From positions 35,291,340 through 35,355,339 of the forward strand of contig NC_049911.1 in the NCBI RefSeq assembly GCF_001411555.2: a stretch of 64,000 nucleotides of DNA, in the 5' to 3' direction. Below, piece by piece: positions 1 through 12,200 of the stretch (the first letter of the stretch is position 1; each line of letters starts with the position of its first letter). The notes beneath the pieces were generated by a model. That model was given only the letters and a program-made list of their open reading frames with translations, was not told the DNA's origin and ran no database searches. A program made the position numbers and the translations under genes. This DNA comes from Juglans regia. Taxonomy: Eukaryota; Streptophyta; Magnoliopsida; Fagales; Juglandaceae.

Positions 1-36
1 GTTCTATCCAATGATGTATTGTGATTCTACAGTTAC

Positions 37-208
37 TGTGATACCCCATATGATATGGATAAGGGTAAGTGGTGTATGAGATCCCACATTGCTTGGGAAG
101 GAGAAGTTCTTGCTCTTTATAAGGTTCCAATGGGGCTCCAATTGTATCATTGACTAGTCCTTTTGGAGTATAGACCATGTGGTTTGGGCCTTCCATTGGG
201 GCATTACA
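37..208 (+). mobile_element. Solo LTR of a TRIM-like family, 172 bp
   Basis: A 172-bp sequence beginning TGTGATACCCC and ending GCATTACA is flanked by a perfect 5-bp direct repeat, gttac (32-36 and 209-213). It is the same family, in opposite orientation, as the two 173-bp repeats at 25339-25786. TG...CA ends plus 5-bp duplication and no internal region indicate a solo LTR left by recombination. It lies in the MOR1 intron just before the exon at 284. Confidence 0.85.
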
Positions 209-283
209 GTTACTTTCATGGAATTGCATGAGGTCCTCCATTTTTTAATACTTATTTTACTTTCATTGCTCTGATTGCACCAG

Positions 284-3200
284 TGAGTTTGGAGCAAAAA
301 TTGTTCCTCCGAAAAGAATTTTGAAGGTGCTTCCTGAACTCTTTGACCATCAAGATCAAAATGTTCGTGCATCTTCTAAAGGATTGACTCTGGAACTTTG
401 TCGCTGGATTGGGAAGGACCCTGTAAAGTCAATACTCTTTGAGAAAATGCGGGATACAATGGTATCATATGTTAAATATCTATTTCTATGGCTTTGTGCA
501 CCTTTCTTCTTTCTTTAGATGCGTGGCTCGAATTTATTTTTCTTTTCATTTATATCATTGGCTTGTCTATGTTTCTCCTATTGTCTGCAAATCAATCAAA
601 TAATTTTTGTTTTGTTTGTTTTTGGGCTGGAAGAAAAAAGAGCTGGAGGCTGAGCTTGTAAATGTTACAGGAATGGCTAAGCCATCTCGCAAAATAAGGT
701 GAATGTCCTTTTGTGAAGAAGCATTGTAGATTTTGTGTACTCGCTTCATGATCCAATCAGTTCTTTGGCAATATTTAACATGTTAAAGTGCAGTTTATTT
801 TTACTCCCTGGACTTCAATTTTTTTGTAGCACTGATTTTTTTTTTACCTTCATGTATTACATTCTGTCTTTATATTGAATTCATGTCAGCAGCTCAAAAT
901 TAACTTTTGCATAGCATTTGTTCTTTTTCTTCTTCCTTTTTGGTCAACAAATTGCTCATGAGCTGGTTCTGATCATGGTCTGATATTTATGTTGTTAGAT
1001 CCTTCAAGAAGTTAAAATTTCAGTTTTTGAACAATCAGTTTCTTGGACTGTGGCATTTCCATTTTCCTTCTTTCACACCCTAGGTTAAAATCGCTGTCTA
1101 TTAAGCTGTAACAGTGTATTTCCCTTTGTGCTGTAGTAGTTTTGTTATCATTTCCTTGGAACCAGGAGTGAATTAAAAGAAAAAAATAGGGAAATATAAT
1201 GAATTTTCATTTCAATTCACTTTTTGTTTATAACTAATGCACCTTGTGAGTGCTTGCCAATCGCTGTCTAATCTGAGTATTAATCTTTACAAGAAATGAT
1301 CTTCTACATGAATAGAGCTTGTATTTTTGGTGGTTCCATTTTATGGATGGAATTAATGGTGGCGTGCTTATTAGGTCTGAGCAAGACAAAGAGCCAGAAC
1401 AAGAAGCCGTGTCTGAAGTTGTGGGTCCTGTTGCTACTGCAGAATCCTCAGTTGAGGGTATGCAATTGATTCTGCAGGATTCTTGAACATGCTTTCGATA
1501 CACATGCTAAGGCCATAGCTATATTACTAATCTATCCTCATTCCTGATGTATCTTGATTAGCAGCTCCTCAGGAAATTGATGAGTATGAGCTTGTTGATC
1601 CTGTTGATATATTGACTCCTCTTGAAAAGTCTGGATTTTGGGATGGAGTGGTCAGTGTTATATACCTTTTATCTTTTTGGGTAACAAGTAAACGGTTATT
1701 TTGTTGGGCTATTTGGTGGGCTTGAGTTTTTTATTTTATTATCAAATTATGAACGTAACATGGTATCTATTTTTCAGAAAGCTACCAAATGGTCAGAACG
1801 AAAGGAGGCTGTAGCAGAGCTAACCAAGCTTGCCTCTACAAAAAAAATAGTGCCTGGTGATTTTACAGAAGTTTGTCGGACATTGAAGAAGGTGTGTTAA
1901 TATCATTTTGCTGAACCAAGTCTTCCACTTTACTGTTTGAGATTGCTTCCTGTATTCTCTTTTGGATTGAAATATGGGTAAGTCTTAATAATGAAATTTA
2001 ACCACGATTTTAAAGTTTATGTATTTTGTTTTTCGTAGGATGCATGGTGTTAAGTCTTGAGTAAATGACATTATGGCCAAATTATTTCATGCTTAACCTT
2101 CTGGCCCAGAGAAATGAAGTTAAAATTAATGATGGCATGACAGTTTGAGAAGCATCTTGGATGCTCACATTCTGGAGCCCCTTATCTTCTACTCTTTTTT
2201 TTGGTGGTTAGGATGGGGTTACAGCTTTCATTTTGTGAAGATTCAGGTGACATTTGTTGTGTATGCAAGACTATATGAGTAAAGATTTAACAAGCCTTTT
2301 CCTCAAGATTCTTTTACGCATGCAAGTATCTATATGTTTTCCATTAGTTTGGGTAGCATATGTTTTTGAATGTTTCATTTGGGTGGTCAAAGTTGGCATG
2401 TTGATAGGCTCTGCATTTGCTCTTTTATAGTTTCTGATCTATGTATTCTAGTTGCTGAGTTCTGCCGATGCAGCTAAATTTCTATCTGAGAGTTTCACTG
2501 ATCATTTCTGCATGCAGCTTATTACAGATGTGAACATTGCTGTTGCAGTTGAAGCCATCCAAGCAATTGGCAATCTTGCCAGTGGTCTAAGATTGCATTT
2601 TTCTGGGAGTTCAAGGTTCTTATTGCCAGTTTTACTTGTGAGTACAATTAGGCATTATTTACAATGGGATTAATAAAATTGATAGGAATGGATTATAGTA
2701 TGTTTGCTAATTTCTTTGATACCTTCTTATTTGTCTATGGTTCCATGTGTCATCTTGTGATAGCGTGCCTGTTGGTGAGGGAAAGCAAAGGGTGTCTTTG
2801 GTTATGATTTTTTTTGTTGATTTCTTTTTTGGGTTTTGAAAATGAAAATTGTTTTTGTTCAAAAAACGAGATGAAACGAGGGGTGGAAAGTGAAAAAAGT
2901 GACTTGTAATTTTCAAATTTCCTTGGAAAAACAAGTATGAAAAAATGTCTCAAGTGCAGAAGCTCTTCTGAGCTAGGAGGGTGTTCCACCACTTTGTCCA
3001 AGAGGACGCAATTTCACCTATTGTGGAAGGAGTAATGAAAGGGAGGCCCCAGATTAAACCATGCTTGGTATTGGCTATATAGTTTGGAACTAAACATCCC
3101 TGATATTATGAAGCTTAACTGTAAGTGATTTGAGGGTTGGGTTGGTTCTTGTGTTATCCCTAGCCTTGAGTCCATAAAATGCTCCCATGCAATTGTAAAT

Positions 3201-6200
3201 GCGTTTTGCGCTATGTTTTTGGTTCCTTTTCTTGTTTCTTTTTTCTCCTTCTAAGAGAGTCTTTCTTATATTCATCATGTGTACTTGGGGTTGCGCCTTT
3301 CGAGCCTAAAGATTTCTTATTTATAAAAAAACAAAATTGCAATCTTATCTGGTTTGTATGCACTTGATTCTAGTTTTAACATTGCCGAGGTCTTGTCCTT
3401 TAAAAAAAAAAAAAAAGTAGACGAGGACTTTTTTTTTTTATGGGTAAATACGAATTGTATTGAAAAAGCCAAAGCCAAGTACACGGGACATATACAAGAG
3501 CACACGAGGACTATGCAATAGAAACACCAAATTGATTATTTTATGCTGATTGTATATTAAGGTTCATGTGGTTATTGAAGTTTGAATTCGGCTTGTATAA
3601 CAATGTTTCTTATTGAATAGGAAAAATTGAAGGAGAAAAAACCTACATTGACAGAATCACTTACTCAAACTCTCCAAGCAATGCACAGGGCTGGATGCTT
3701 AAATCTTGTTGATATTGTTGAAGGCAGGTTTTCTTTCTCTGTCTTTAAAAAATGCTTCCATTATCTCCATTGTGCATGGAGCTAATGGAAACTGTTCAGT
3801 AAAAAATTGCTTGTCAGTATTGATTAAACCTTTAGGCCTCGTTTGTTTTCGCAGATGAGATGAGTTGAGATTAAAATTTAAAGTTAAAAGTTAAATAAAA
3901 TATTGTTACAATATATTTTTTTAATATTATTTTTGTTTTGAGATTTGAAAAAGTTGAATTATTTATTTTATTTTGTGTGGGAATTTAGGAAAATTGTAAC
4001 GATTAGATGAGATGAGATGAGTTGAGAGGAGTTGTGAAAACAAATGTGGCCTTAAACTTGTTCAGGAAAAAATTGAAGTCTATGTTTCATACTTGGCACA
4101 AGGTAGGTATTACTTGTTTGTTAGTACTCATTGTAATGAATGCTATCTATTTGCAGATATTAAGAATGCAGTGAAAAACAAAGTTCCTCTTGTTCGCTCT
4201 TTGACTTTGAATTGGGTTACATTTTGTATTGAATCGAGCAACAAGGCTGTTGTGCTAAAAGTGCATAAGGATTTTGTACACATTTTTATGGAGGTAGGTG
4301 CCTTTGGTTTCTTCTATGATATTTTCAGACTTCTTTTAAAAAGAAAAACTGCAGTAAACTAAATAGAGTTTTTGTTGTTCTAACTTGAGATCTATGAACA
4401 AGCAGTAATTTTTTTTTATCGGTAAACAAAATTTATTGGCAAGAGCCCAAGTATACAGGACATATACAAGAGTAATGCCTGAACGTGCTAATGAACAAGC
4501 AGTTTTATTCTGCATTCTTAATGTTTGGGCTTAGTTAGCAATATATTGGGTTGAATATAAACTGTATGGAAAAAAGTATCTTTATATCAATAAAATATCT
4601 TCTTACTTGTAAAAAAAAAAGTATGGAAAAAAGTAAGTTTTTCATTTTGTCTGAAGTCTTATTACCTATCAAAAAACTTTGTCTGAAGTGTTATGATATG
4701 TTTTAAAATTTTGGCTCCAAAGACAAATAAAAAAATATCATAACACTTGTACTGGTTGATAGGTAATAAGACAAATAAAAAAAAGAGTAAAAAAAACAGG
4801 AAGTTTTTTTATAACACTTTGTCTGGAGCCAAAAAAGTAAGTGCTTTGTCATTCTAATGGCTCAATCCAGAGGATATAAGTAGACTTCCACAACATCTTG
4901 TCCTCATCATTACCACCAAGCCTCAAAGAGTATAAAATGCTGAAAATGCGTCAATCTCTCAATCATGAACAGCTCTAATTAAACAGATATCCCACTGGAT
5001 TGAGCCATTAGAATGACAAAGCAAATCAGAAACTGCAGCATAACGATCAGAAGCCAATGGAAAGATAACCGGAAGCTATTGAGGGCTCGATCACCATACC
5101 AAGTTTTAAACCAGAAACGAATCTTAGCTCCCTCTCCAACATCAAAACTAACATGATTGACAAAACTCTCCCATCCCTTTCTAATGAATTTCCAAAGTCC
5201 TACACCATAAACCCCCCGAACTTCATTAGCACCCCCCCCACCCCCCCAAAAAAGAAAAAGAAAAAAAAAGCACTTCCATACTTCCAATCAATGACCTCTC
5301 TCCAAAGTGACTCCTTCGATTGATATCTCCATAGCCACTTTTCCAATAAAGCGTTATTAAAGATCCCTATGTACGAGGATGGGGGGTGTTTGCCCGCCAC
5401 ACTAGACTTGTGCTGGGGATGTCTCTAGACTAAAATTCTGGCATGGCTTGTGGTGTGGAGAAAATGCCCTCAAGAACTCATTCCCTTCAGTCTTCAGGAT
5501 TGCAGGTGAGAAATAAGCTTTAGTGGCGGAACTCATGGAGATGTCTAGGGGCCTAGTCCAATGGAATGTGAGCTTTTTACTAGGGCTGCCCTAGATTGGG
5601 AAGTTGATAGCTTTGAGGACTTCTTTCAACTCGTCTTCCATAAAACCAAGCCCTCAAAGAGCTATCACACTGTGGTGGGTGCCCGCAGGAAAATGTATAT
5701 TCTCGATTCACTCTTTCTAGAAGTTTCTCACACAATTGCTGAACAACTACTTTCCATGGAGAACGATTTGGAGAAATAAAGTGCCTCACAAAGCGGCGTT
5801 TTTTGCTTGGATAGCTTCTTTGGGCAAGATTTTGACAATGAACAATTTGTGAAAACACGGGGTGATTATAGTGGACTGGTGTTGTATGTGTAAAAACAGT
5901 GGTGAGACTGTGGATTAAAGTTGCTTTTATGGGCCAAAGTTGTTGACCGAATGTTTGAGGACAATGAGTGCACACTAGAGGAGAACTAAGATTATTTTTT
6001 GTAAGAACTTTGCTTTTATGGGCCAAAGTTGTTTTTAATGGCCTTGATCTTCATGATTTTCTTATTTCCATTCCCCCTCCTAGATAGGTGTTACCTCTTG
6101 TGTACTTGGGCTATGCTTATTTTTATTAATACAATCGTTTAATTATATATAAAAAAAAAGATCCCTAAGTACGATTCCCCAACTAGGGGTGGGCTTCGAC

Positions 6201-9200
6201 TTCGACTGGGGTTCCCCTCTGACTCTGACTTCGACAAATGGAGTTCGGAGCTCTGATCGGAGTAGCAAATGAGCTTTTTCAAGCCTAGTTGCCCTACTGA
6301 GAAAATGGGTTTCGATCGGCTCAATATTAACCCCTGTTTAATAATGTAAAAAAATAATTAAAAAAATCTAAAATATTGTAAAAAAATAAGTTAAAAAGTT
6401 AAAATTTCAAAACAATAACTAAATCAAACTACAAATCGCAAACCATAAATTTAAATTTAAAATGACAAGTTGCAATAAATTTAATTTTACAGCACCTAAA
6501 TATTTAATAATGTCATAGATTTCATTCAAATGTGAAATAGCCACAATGCCTCTCATCAGTCTTGGACAGTCCATGCATTTGAGTCGATGACTAGATAGTG
6601 ATTTCCAATTTTCTTGCGTGAAGTTTTAATTTTTATTGATCAGATGCACTATCTTTTCTTTAGTCATTTAACTATAGACTTCTAAACCATCAACCAACAG
6701 ATATTATGAACTCACCTCCACCTTTAATTTTGACGAGTTTGGCATGATGGTAATCATCCCATAGTGCGTCGGTCTTAGACTCTCAGTCATCCACAATTAG
6801 TTTGGGGTTCACAACTAGATCTACAAAATCATATAAATTATAAATTAAATAATGAAAACATCAAAATTATGTAAATAATCATTTTAAAACCATAAAGTTA
6901 CCTGATTCAAGCCTATAACTCTCATCATCAACGGTATCTACTCCAATAGGTATTGAACTTAACCAGTTCTGTGTGCAAACAAGGACCTTGACGGTGGTTG
7001 AAGACAATGAATTCTGATAAGCATCCAAGACACGACCTTTGGTGCTAAACGCCGACTCAGAGGCAACCATAGTGATAAGAATGTCTAGTACATCCCTGGC
7101 TATTCGGGAAAGGATTTGAAACTTGCTAGAATTCACCTTCCACCAAGTTAATATATGGAATGTATCACTAGGTGTCTCGACATCTTCCATAAAGTAACGT
7201 TCAACCTCAGACTTACGCTGCATAATATTCCTCGATGCACGGTTTTGATGATATCGTCGTAGCTGCAATAAATTTGAACTTTGTGCATGTGTGTCATCCC
7301 ACGAAGATGTCGAGCCGGTCAGGCGAGAAGATCTACCACCTTCGGTTGAAGACTGACCATTGCTGTTGTAATGATTATATAAATCATCAATATCACATTT
7401 AAGCGCTCTAATAAACTTTTCAGCGTCCTCATCACTGAGAACGTCCCCAATCCAATCTTCTACAATCGTAAACTTATATCGGGGATCAAGGATTATAGCC
7501 ACAAATAATAATCTATTTATCATCTCCACATTTCCCAATATTTATTATATTTGAATTTCATCCTCGTAGCCATTGCATTCAAGTGATGAGGATGTCCTCA
7601 ATCCAATCTTTTACAATTGCAAACTTATATTGGGGGTCAAGGATCGCAGCCACAAATAATAATATATTTATCTTCTCCACATCCCTCAATATTTATTATA
7701 TTTGAATTTCATCCTCATAGTCATTGCATTCAACAAACCCACACTGTCAGCACAACTCTCTTGCAAGTGGTCATAAAGTCTCGAGAGTTCCTCGAAGTAC
7801 ATGTTCATAGTAGGATATTTTGTTCCAGATATCCGTATAGTTATGTTATAAAGTAACTTTAAAAATTGAACAAAATACCTGACAATGGTCCAATTAATTA
7901 TGTCCAGCGCACCGTGCCCCCTTTTCCCCCCAACTGACTCCAGTAAAGCATACCTCATGCCCCCATCCTTGACCTCCATCTGCTCGAACGCTGTGTGATG
8001 CTTTTGCACTACATCCAACATCATGCATGTATAATTCCATCGAGTTGGAACGTCCAGTTGCAATATACTGGAAGATAGGATCTCAAGTTGTTCGGCTGTT
8101 GCCTTAAACTGGCAGAGCCTTTGGGGGGAAGCCCTCACATGTCTCACTAGGTTTCAGACTTTGATAATGGATTCATCAACCTCGTTGAACTCTTCAGAAA
8201 CTATGAGGTTGATGATATGGGCACAACATCTAACTTGAATAAACTGGTTCAAACGAATGATATCCTCCTTTACCGTTGTATTTTGCTTGAACCAATCAAT
8301 GATAGTGTCATTTGTACTGGCATTGTCAATTGTGATACAAAGTACTTTTATGATCCCCCAATCCTTTATACAACCATTCATCTCTTTGCCAATGGATGAA
8401 CCCTTGTAATCAACAATATCTTAGAAGTCAATAATTTGCTTTTGCAGCGTTCACTCATTATCAATAAAGTAGGCTGTGATACACATGTAGCCCACGTTCT
8501 GTACGGAGGTCCATGTATCAGTCGTAAATGATACTCTCTGGCTAATGGCGACAAACATTTCCTTCATCGCTACCTTCTCATTGGTATGTCTTTTCAAACA
8601 GTCGCACATCACAATATACCGTGAAGGCATGAGAAATCGTGGCTCTAAAGTGTGCACAAATTTGCGGAAGGCTACCTTGTCAATCGTGGTAAAAGGCATC
8701 TCATCGATAATGATTATCTTCGCAAGAACATCCATCAACATCTTCTCACTGTATTGAGGGATTGATAACTTCTGAATTTGTGTGCCATCAATGGTCGTAG
8801 AAGTCTCGTAACTCAGCTTCGTTTGATCAGTTACTACCAGCCCTTTGTGTATCTTACACCATTAGTAGCCCGTAAGATGTGTTATTAATACTAACATGCC
8901 TTGCTTCTTCAAACCGTATAGTTGCCCACAATAGTGGCATCGAGCCTATGGGTTCTCACTTACAATTATCGGGAACTTTGGTGAAATTTTTCCATGTCCA
9001 CGACCTTTATTTACTAGGTCGTGCTGGTGGATCGGTCTCAACATTCATAAACTCCTCCTACTCATTAAGTATATCAACATCTTCTAGATCTATTGGGACT
9101 CGACTACTTGCACATGAGGTAGCTGTTCTAGATGGGGGTCTACGGCCTGAAGTACTAGTTGGTGAAGTCAACAGCTGTGCGTCATCCTTTTGTGGAGACT

Positions 9201-12200
9201 CGCGATGAGAATGAGATGGTGTAACATCCAGAATTTGAGCAAATAATCTAAAACAATTAACAAACAACTATAATTTAAAATGTTATGAGAATTATCTACA
9301 AATTGGAAACACATTGAAAAGGAAAAAAACATATGTGTCTAGTCGTATTTGTGGTTTTAAAAATAAATAAAATACAAAAAAATGAATGTCCAATCGAGCC
9401 ACACTCGAGCAAAGGCTCGAGCGAACAATCTTTGTGATGTTCGCTTAAACCACACTCGAGCGAAGGCTCGATCGAACAATCTGTGTGACGTTCGCTCGAG
9501 CCACACTCGAGTGAAGGCTCGATCAAACAATCTGTGTGACGTTCGCTCGAGCTACACTCGAGCGAACAATCTGTGTGACGTTCGCTCGAGTAGCCACTCG
9601 AGCAAACGTCACATGGAACAAAAAATCCGATTTTTACAAAATCTAAATCTCTCAATTCTTAAATTTAACAACCTAATCGAAATCATTGAAATGAAAACAA
9701 CAAAAAAGTTGAAATGAACAACAAATCATACACATTTCACACTTTACAATTACACGGAGGAACAACAAATCTATTGGAGGAGAAAGTTAGAAATCATTCT
9801 TACAATTACTTCGGTGACGGCAGAGTCGCAGACGGCGACCTCAAGTGATGTGTTAGGAATCTCGGTCAAGTCCCTAAACACTATGATCTCCACGTCTAGG
9901 TTCTCCTTGTGATGACCGAATGCCCGTTCCTCTCTTGCTTGATTCTTGAACAATGGTAGCAAAGATGACAACTTTGGTAAGGTGAGGTTATGTGTTTAGG
10001 CTTGAATTGATGTATGGAAAAATGGAAAAGAGGATGAAGTATATGGACTCCAATGGATGAAAGGGGCACACAACAATGGTGGGGAATTAGGGTTGGCGCC
10101 ACTTAGGGTTTGAAAGATGAAGGCTAGGGTTTTGGAATTAGGGTTTAGTGATGGGCGGTTAGGGTTGGACGGGTGAGAAAGAGATAAGGTTTGATTGGAT
10201 GATTGAGTGATTTTAGGAAGGTTTCTAAAATCTTGTGACTCAATATGTTAAGTGTATGGCCGGCTATAGGGAATGATATGGAGCAATTAGGGTTCCTAAA
10301 ATGTAGGAACACTAATATGGAAAGTGAGGTTGGCGGCTAGGGTTAATTCAAATAAGGCAAGTGGTAGCCGAATTTGAATTGAGACAAATAAGGAAAGTGT
10401 GTTTCGGCTAGGGTAAATTGGATGGAGCAAACAATTTATGGAAAGTTGACAAACACCAGTGTTGGTCAACTTTTAGGGTTGGATGGATTGGAAGAGCAAT
10501 AAAATTATGAACACCAAGAACACAAAGATGAACACTCAAGAACAAAGTAAAAATATTTAAGAACTTGAATGAACAAAGATAACAATTCAACTAATGATTT
10601 ACGGATTGCATAATAGTTGAATAAACCTCATATATTGATAATAACACAACTTGAATTCACGAATTGCACCAAGTTGCAAGAACAAGATAAATGAATCACA
10701 CATATTTAGAGAATTGCAAGATGTGATTCTCTATTTGGGATTCACGAATTTCACCCAAAAAGCCCAACTGTTATGGCACCAGTTTGTGATCTCTCAAACA
10801 ATAATCTTCCCTCTAGAGAATTTGCCAAAAGATTCTAAAGAAATTGAAAGATGTCCTATTTATAAGTAATACAAATTGGAACCCCCAATAGGTCCATTGG
10901 AAATAAATAATTAAAAATAAAATAAATAAAAGAAATAGTCATAGTGGCATGGGCCATGTTGGCCGTGGCATGCATGAGCCCATGGTGGGCTAGGATGTGT
11001 ATGGTGGCCTTTGGTCTAGTCCATGGCTAGGTGGTTTGGTATGGCTTGCTGATGGCCTGAGCCAAGGTCCATGTGTGCGTGCCGCATGGCCCAAGCAGGT
11101 GGCCTGGGCGTTGGCTTTGCATGGCCCAAGCTGGTGGCCTGGGCGTTGAAGCTGCAAGGCATGGGCTGGAGCCTTGCGCTGGATGGCATGTCTGGTGGGC
11201 ATGCCACTGGCCTTGCCTGCAAGGCACGGGCTGGAGCCGTGCGTTGGATGGCATGCCTGTGGGGGCATGCCACTAACCTCGCTAGTGTGCAGCAGGTGGG
11301 TTGGGGCATGTTTGTTGTGTGGCGCCTGCGGCACCTGGGCTCGCGCAGGGCCACGCGGCGCCAAGGAATGCGAAGGGGCATGCATATTGTCTCGCACATG
11401 TGCGTGCGGCGCAATGCTGCGCGCCTGGGCATGCCCATGGGCATGCGCATGCCAGGGTCACTAACCTCGCTGGCCCGCATGTTGGGCGCCTCGTGCGTGT
11501 CAACGTGCAGGCCAAGGCATGCATGCATGTTGGGCGCCCCGTGCGTGTCACGACATGGGCCAACACATGCTTGTGGGCTGGCCAAGGGCTATGTCCCCGT
11601 CATTACTAAGGCATGGGCGGCATGTCTAGAGGCATCTTTACGTGGGGGTCTAACATGATGGCAGACAGTGTTCGGAGCTCAACTTCCTCATGCGAAAGTG
11701 ATGACTTGCTGTGTGCGAAACTGAAAGTGAGGGGGGAAGAAGGGGGTCCTGCGTTTTGGACCCCCTTCCTTCACGAAACGACGTTGTTCCACTTCAAGAA
11801 CGATGTTGTTTATCTACCTCATTAAGACAAAACGACGCAGGCCAAGCGAAACGACGTCGTTTTGATCATGTGTCTTTTAAAAAAAAAAAAGTTAGAGTTT
11901 GGAGTTCGGATCCCATGCGGGCTCCGACTCCAACTCTGAACTTAGACTACTAGGTTCCTCCGACTCCGACTCCGAATTCCACAAACTCCGTCAGAACTCG
12001 GATGGAGGGTGGAAGTTTTGCCCACCCCTAGCCCCCAATCCTTCAACTGGGATAGGAGAACAAACTTATTCCAACTAACAAGATGAAATTTAGTTTTCTC
12101 TCCCATACCACCCCATAAAAAAAGCACGAAACAACTTATAAATCCGGTTGGCCACCCCTGCAGGCAATTTAAACGTTGAAAGAAAATAAGTGGGAAGATT

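Larger units (their letters stand above)
6184..12030 (-). mobile_element. hAT transposon, 5.85 kb, with decayed RICESLEEPER-type transposase
   Basis: Perfect 11-bp terminal inverted repeats: taggggtgggc (6184-6194) and gcccaccccta (12020-12030). Near both ends are short-period gactccgactcc-type repeats, usual for plant hAT ends. Flanks share a ccccaa core, consistent with a decayed 8-bp duplication. It carries a minus-strand transposase remnant at 6879-9010, a 51-bp tandem repeat at 9395-9605, and a GC-rich patchwork at 10930-11640. It interrupts the antisense LINE exactly between contiguous ORF2 segments. Confidence 0.85.

Noticed and set aside
4979..6158. Single LINE with 5' inversion (twin priming)
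   Set aside because: The sense and antisense parts encode overlapping, diverged versions of the same ORF2 region, and the sense part has its own 16-bp target duplication, so they are two insertions.
9395..9605. CRISPR-like repeat array
   Set aside because: The units are contiguous tandem copies without unique spacers, in plant nuclear DNA.
9382..9717. Open frames on both strands across the 51-bp array
   Set aside because: Both result from a repeat period divisible by three; no family resemblance, and the array sits within a dead hAT.
10080..10200. Interstitial telomeric repeat
   Set aside because: TTAGGGTT motifs are scattered singly rather than in tandem.
11016..11658. Several long open frames on both strands in the GC-rich block
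   Set aside because: Low stop-codon density from high G+C and repeats; overlapping frames on both strands and no recognisable domain.
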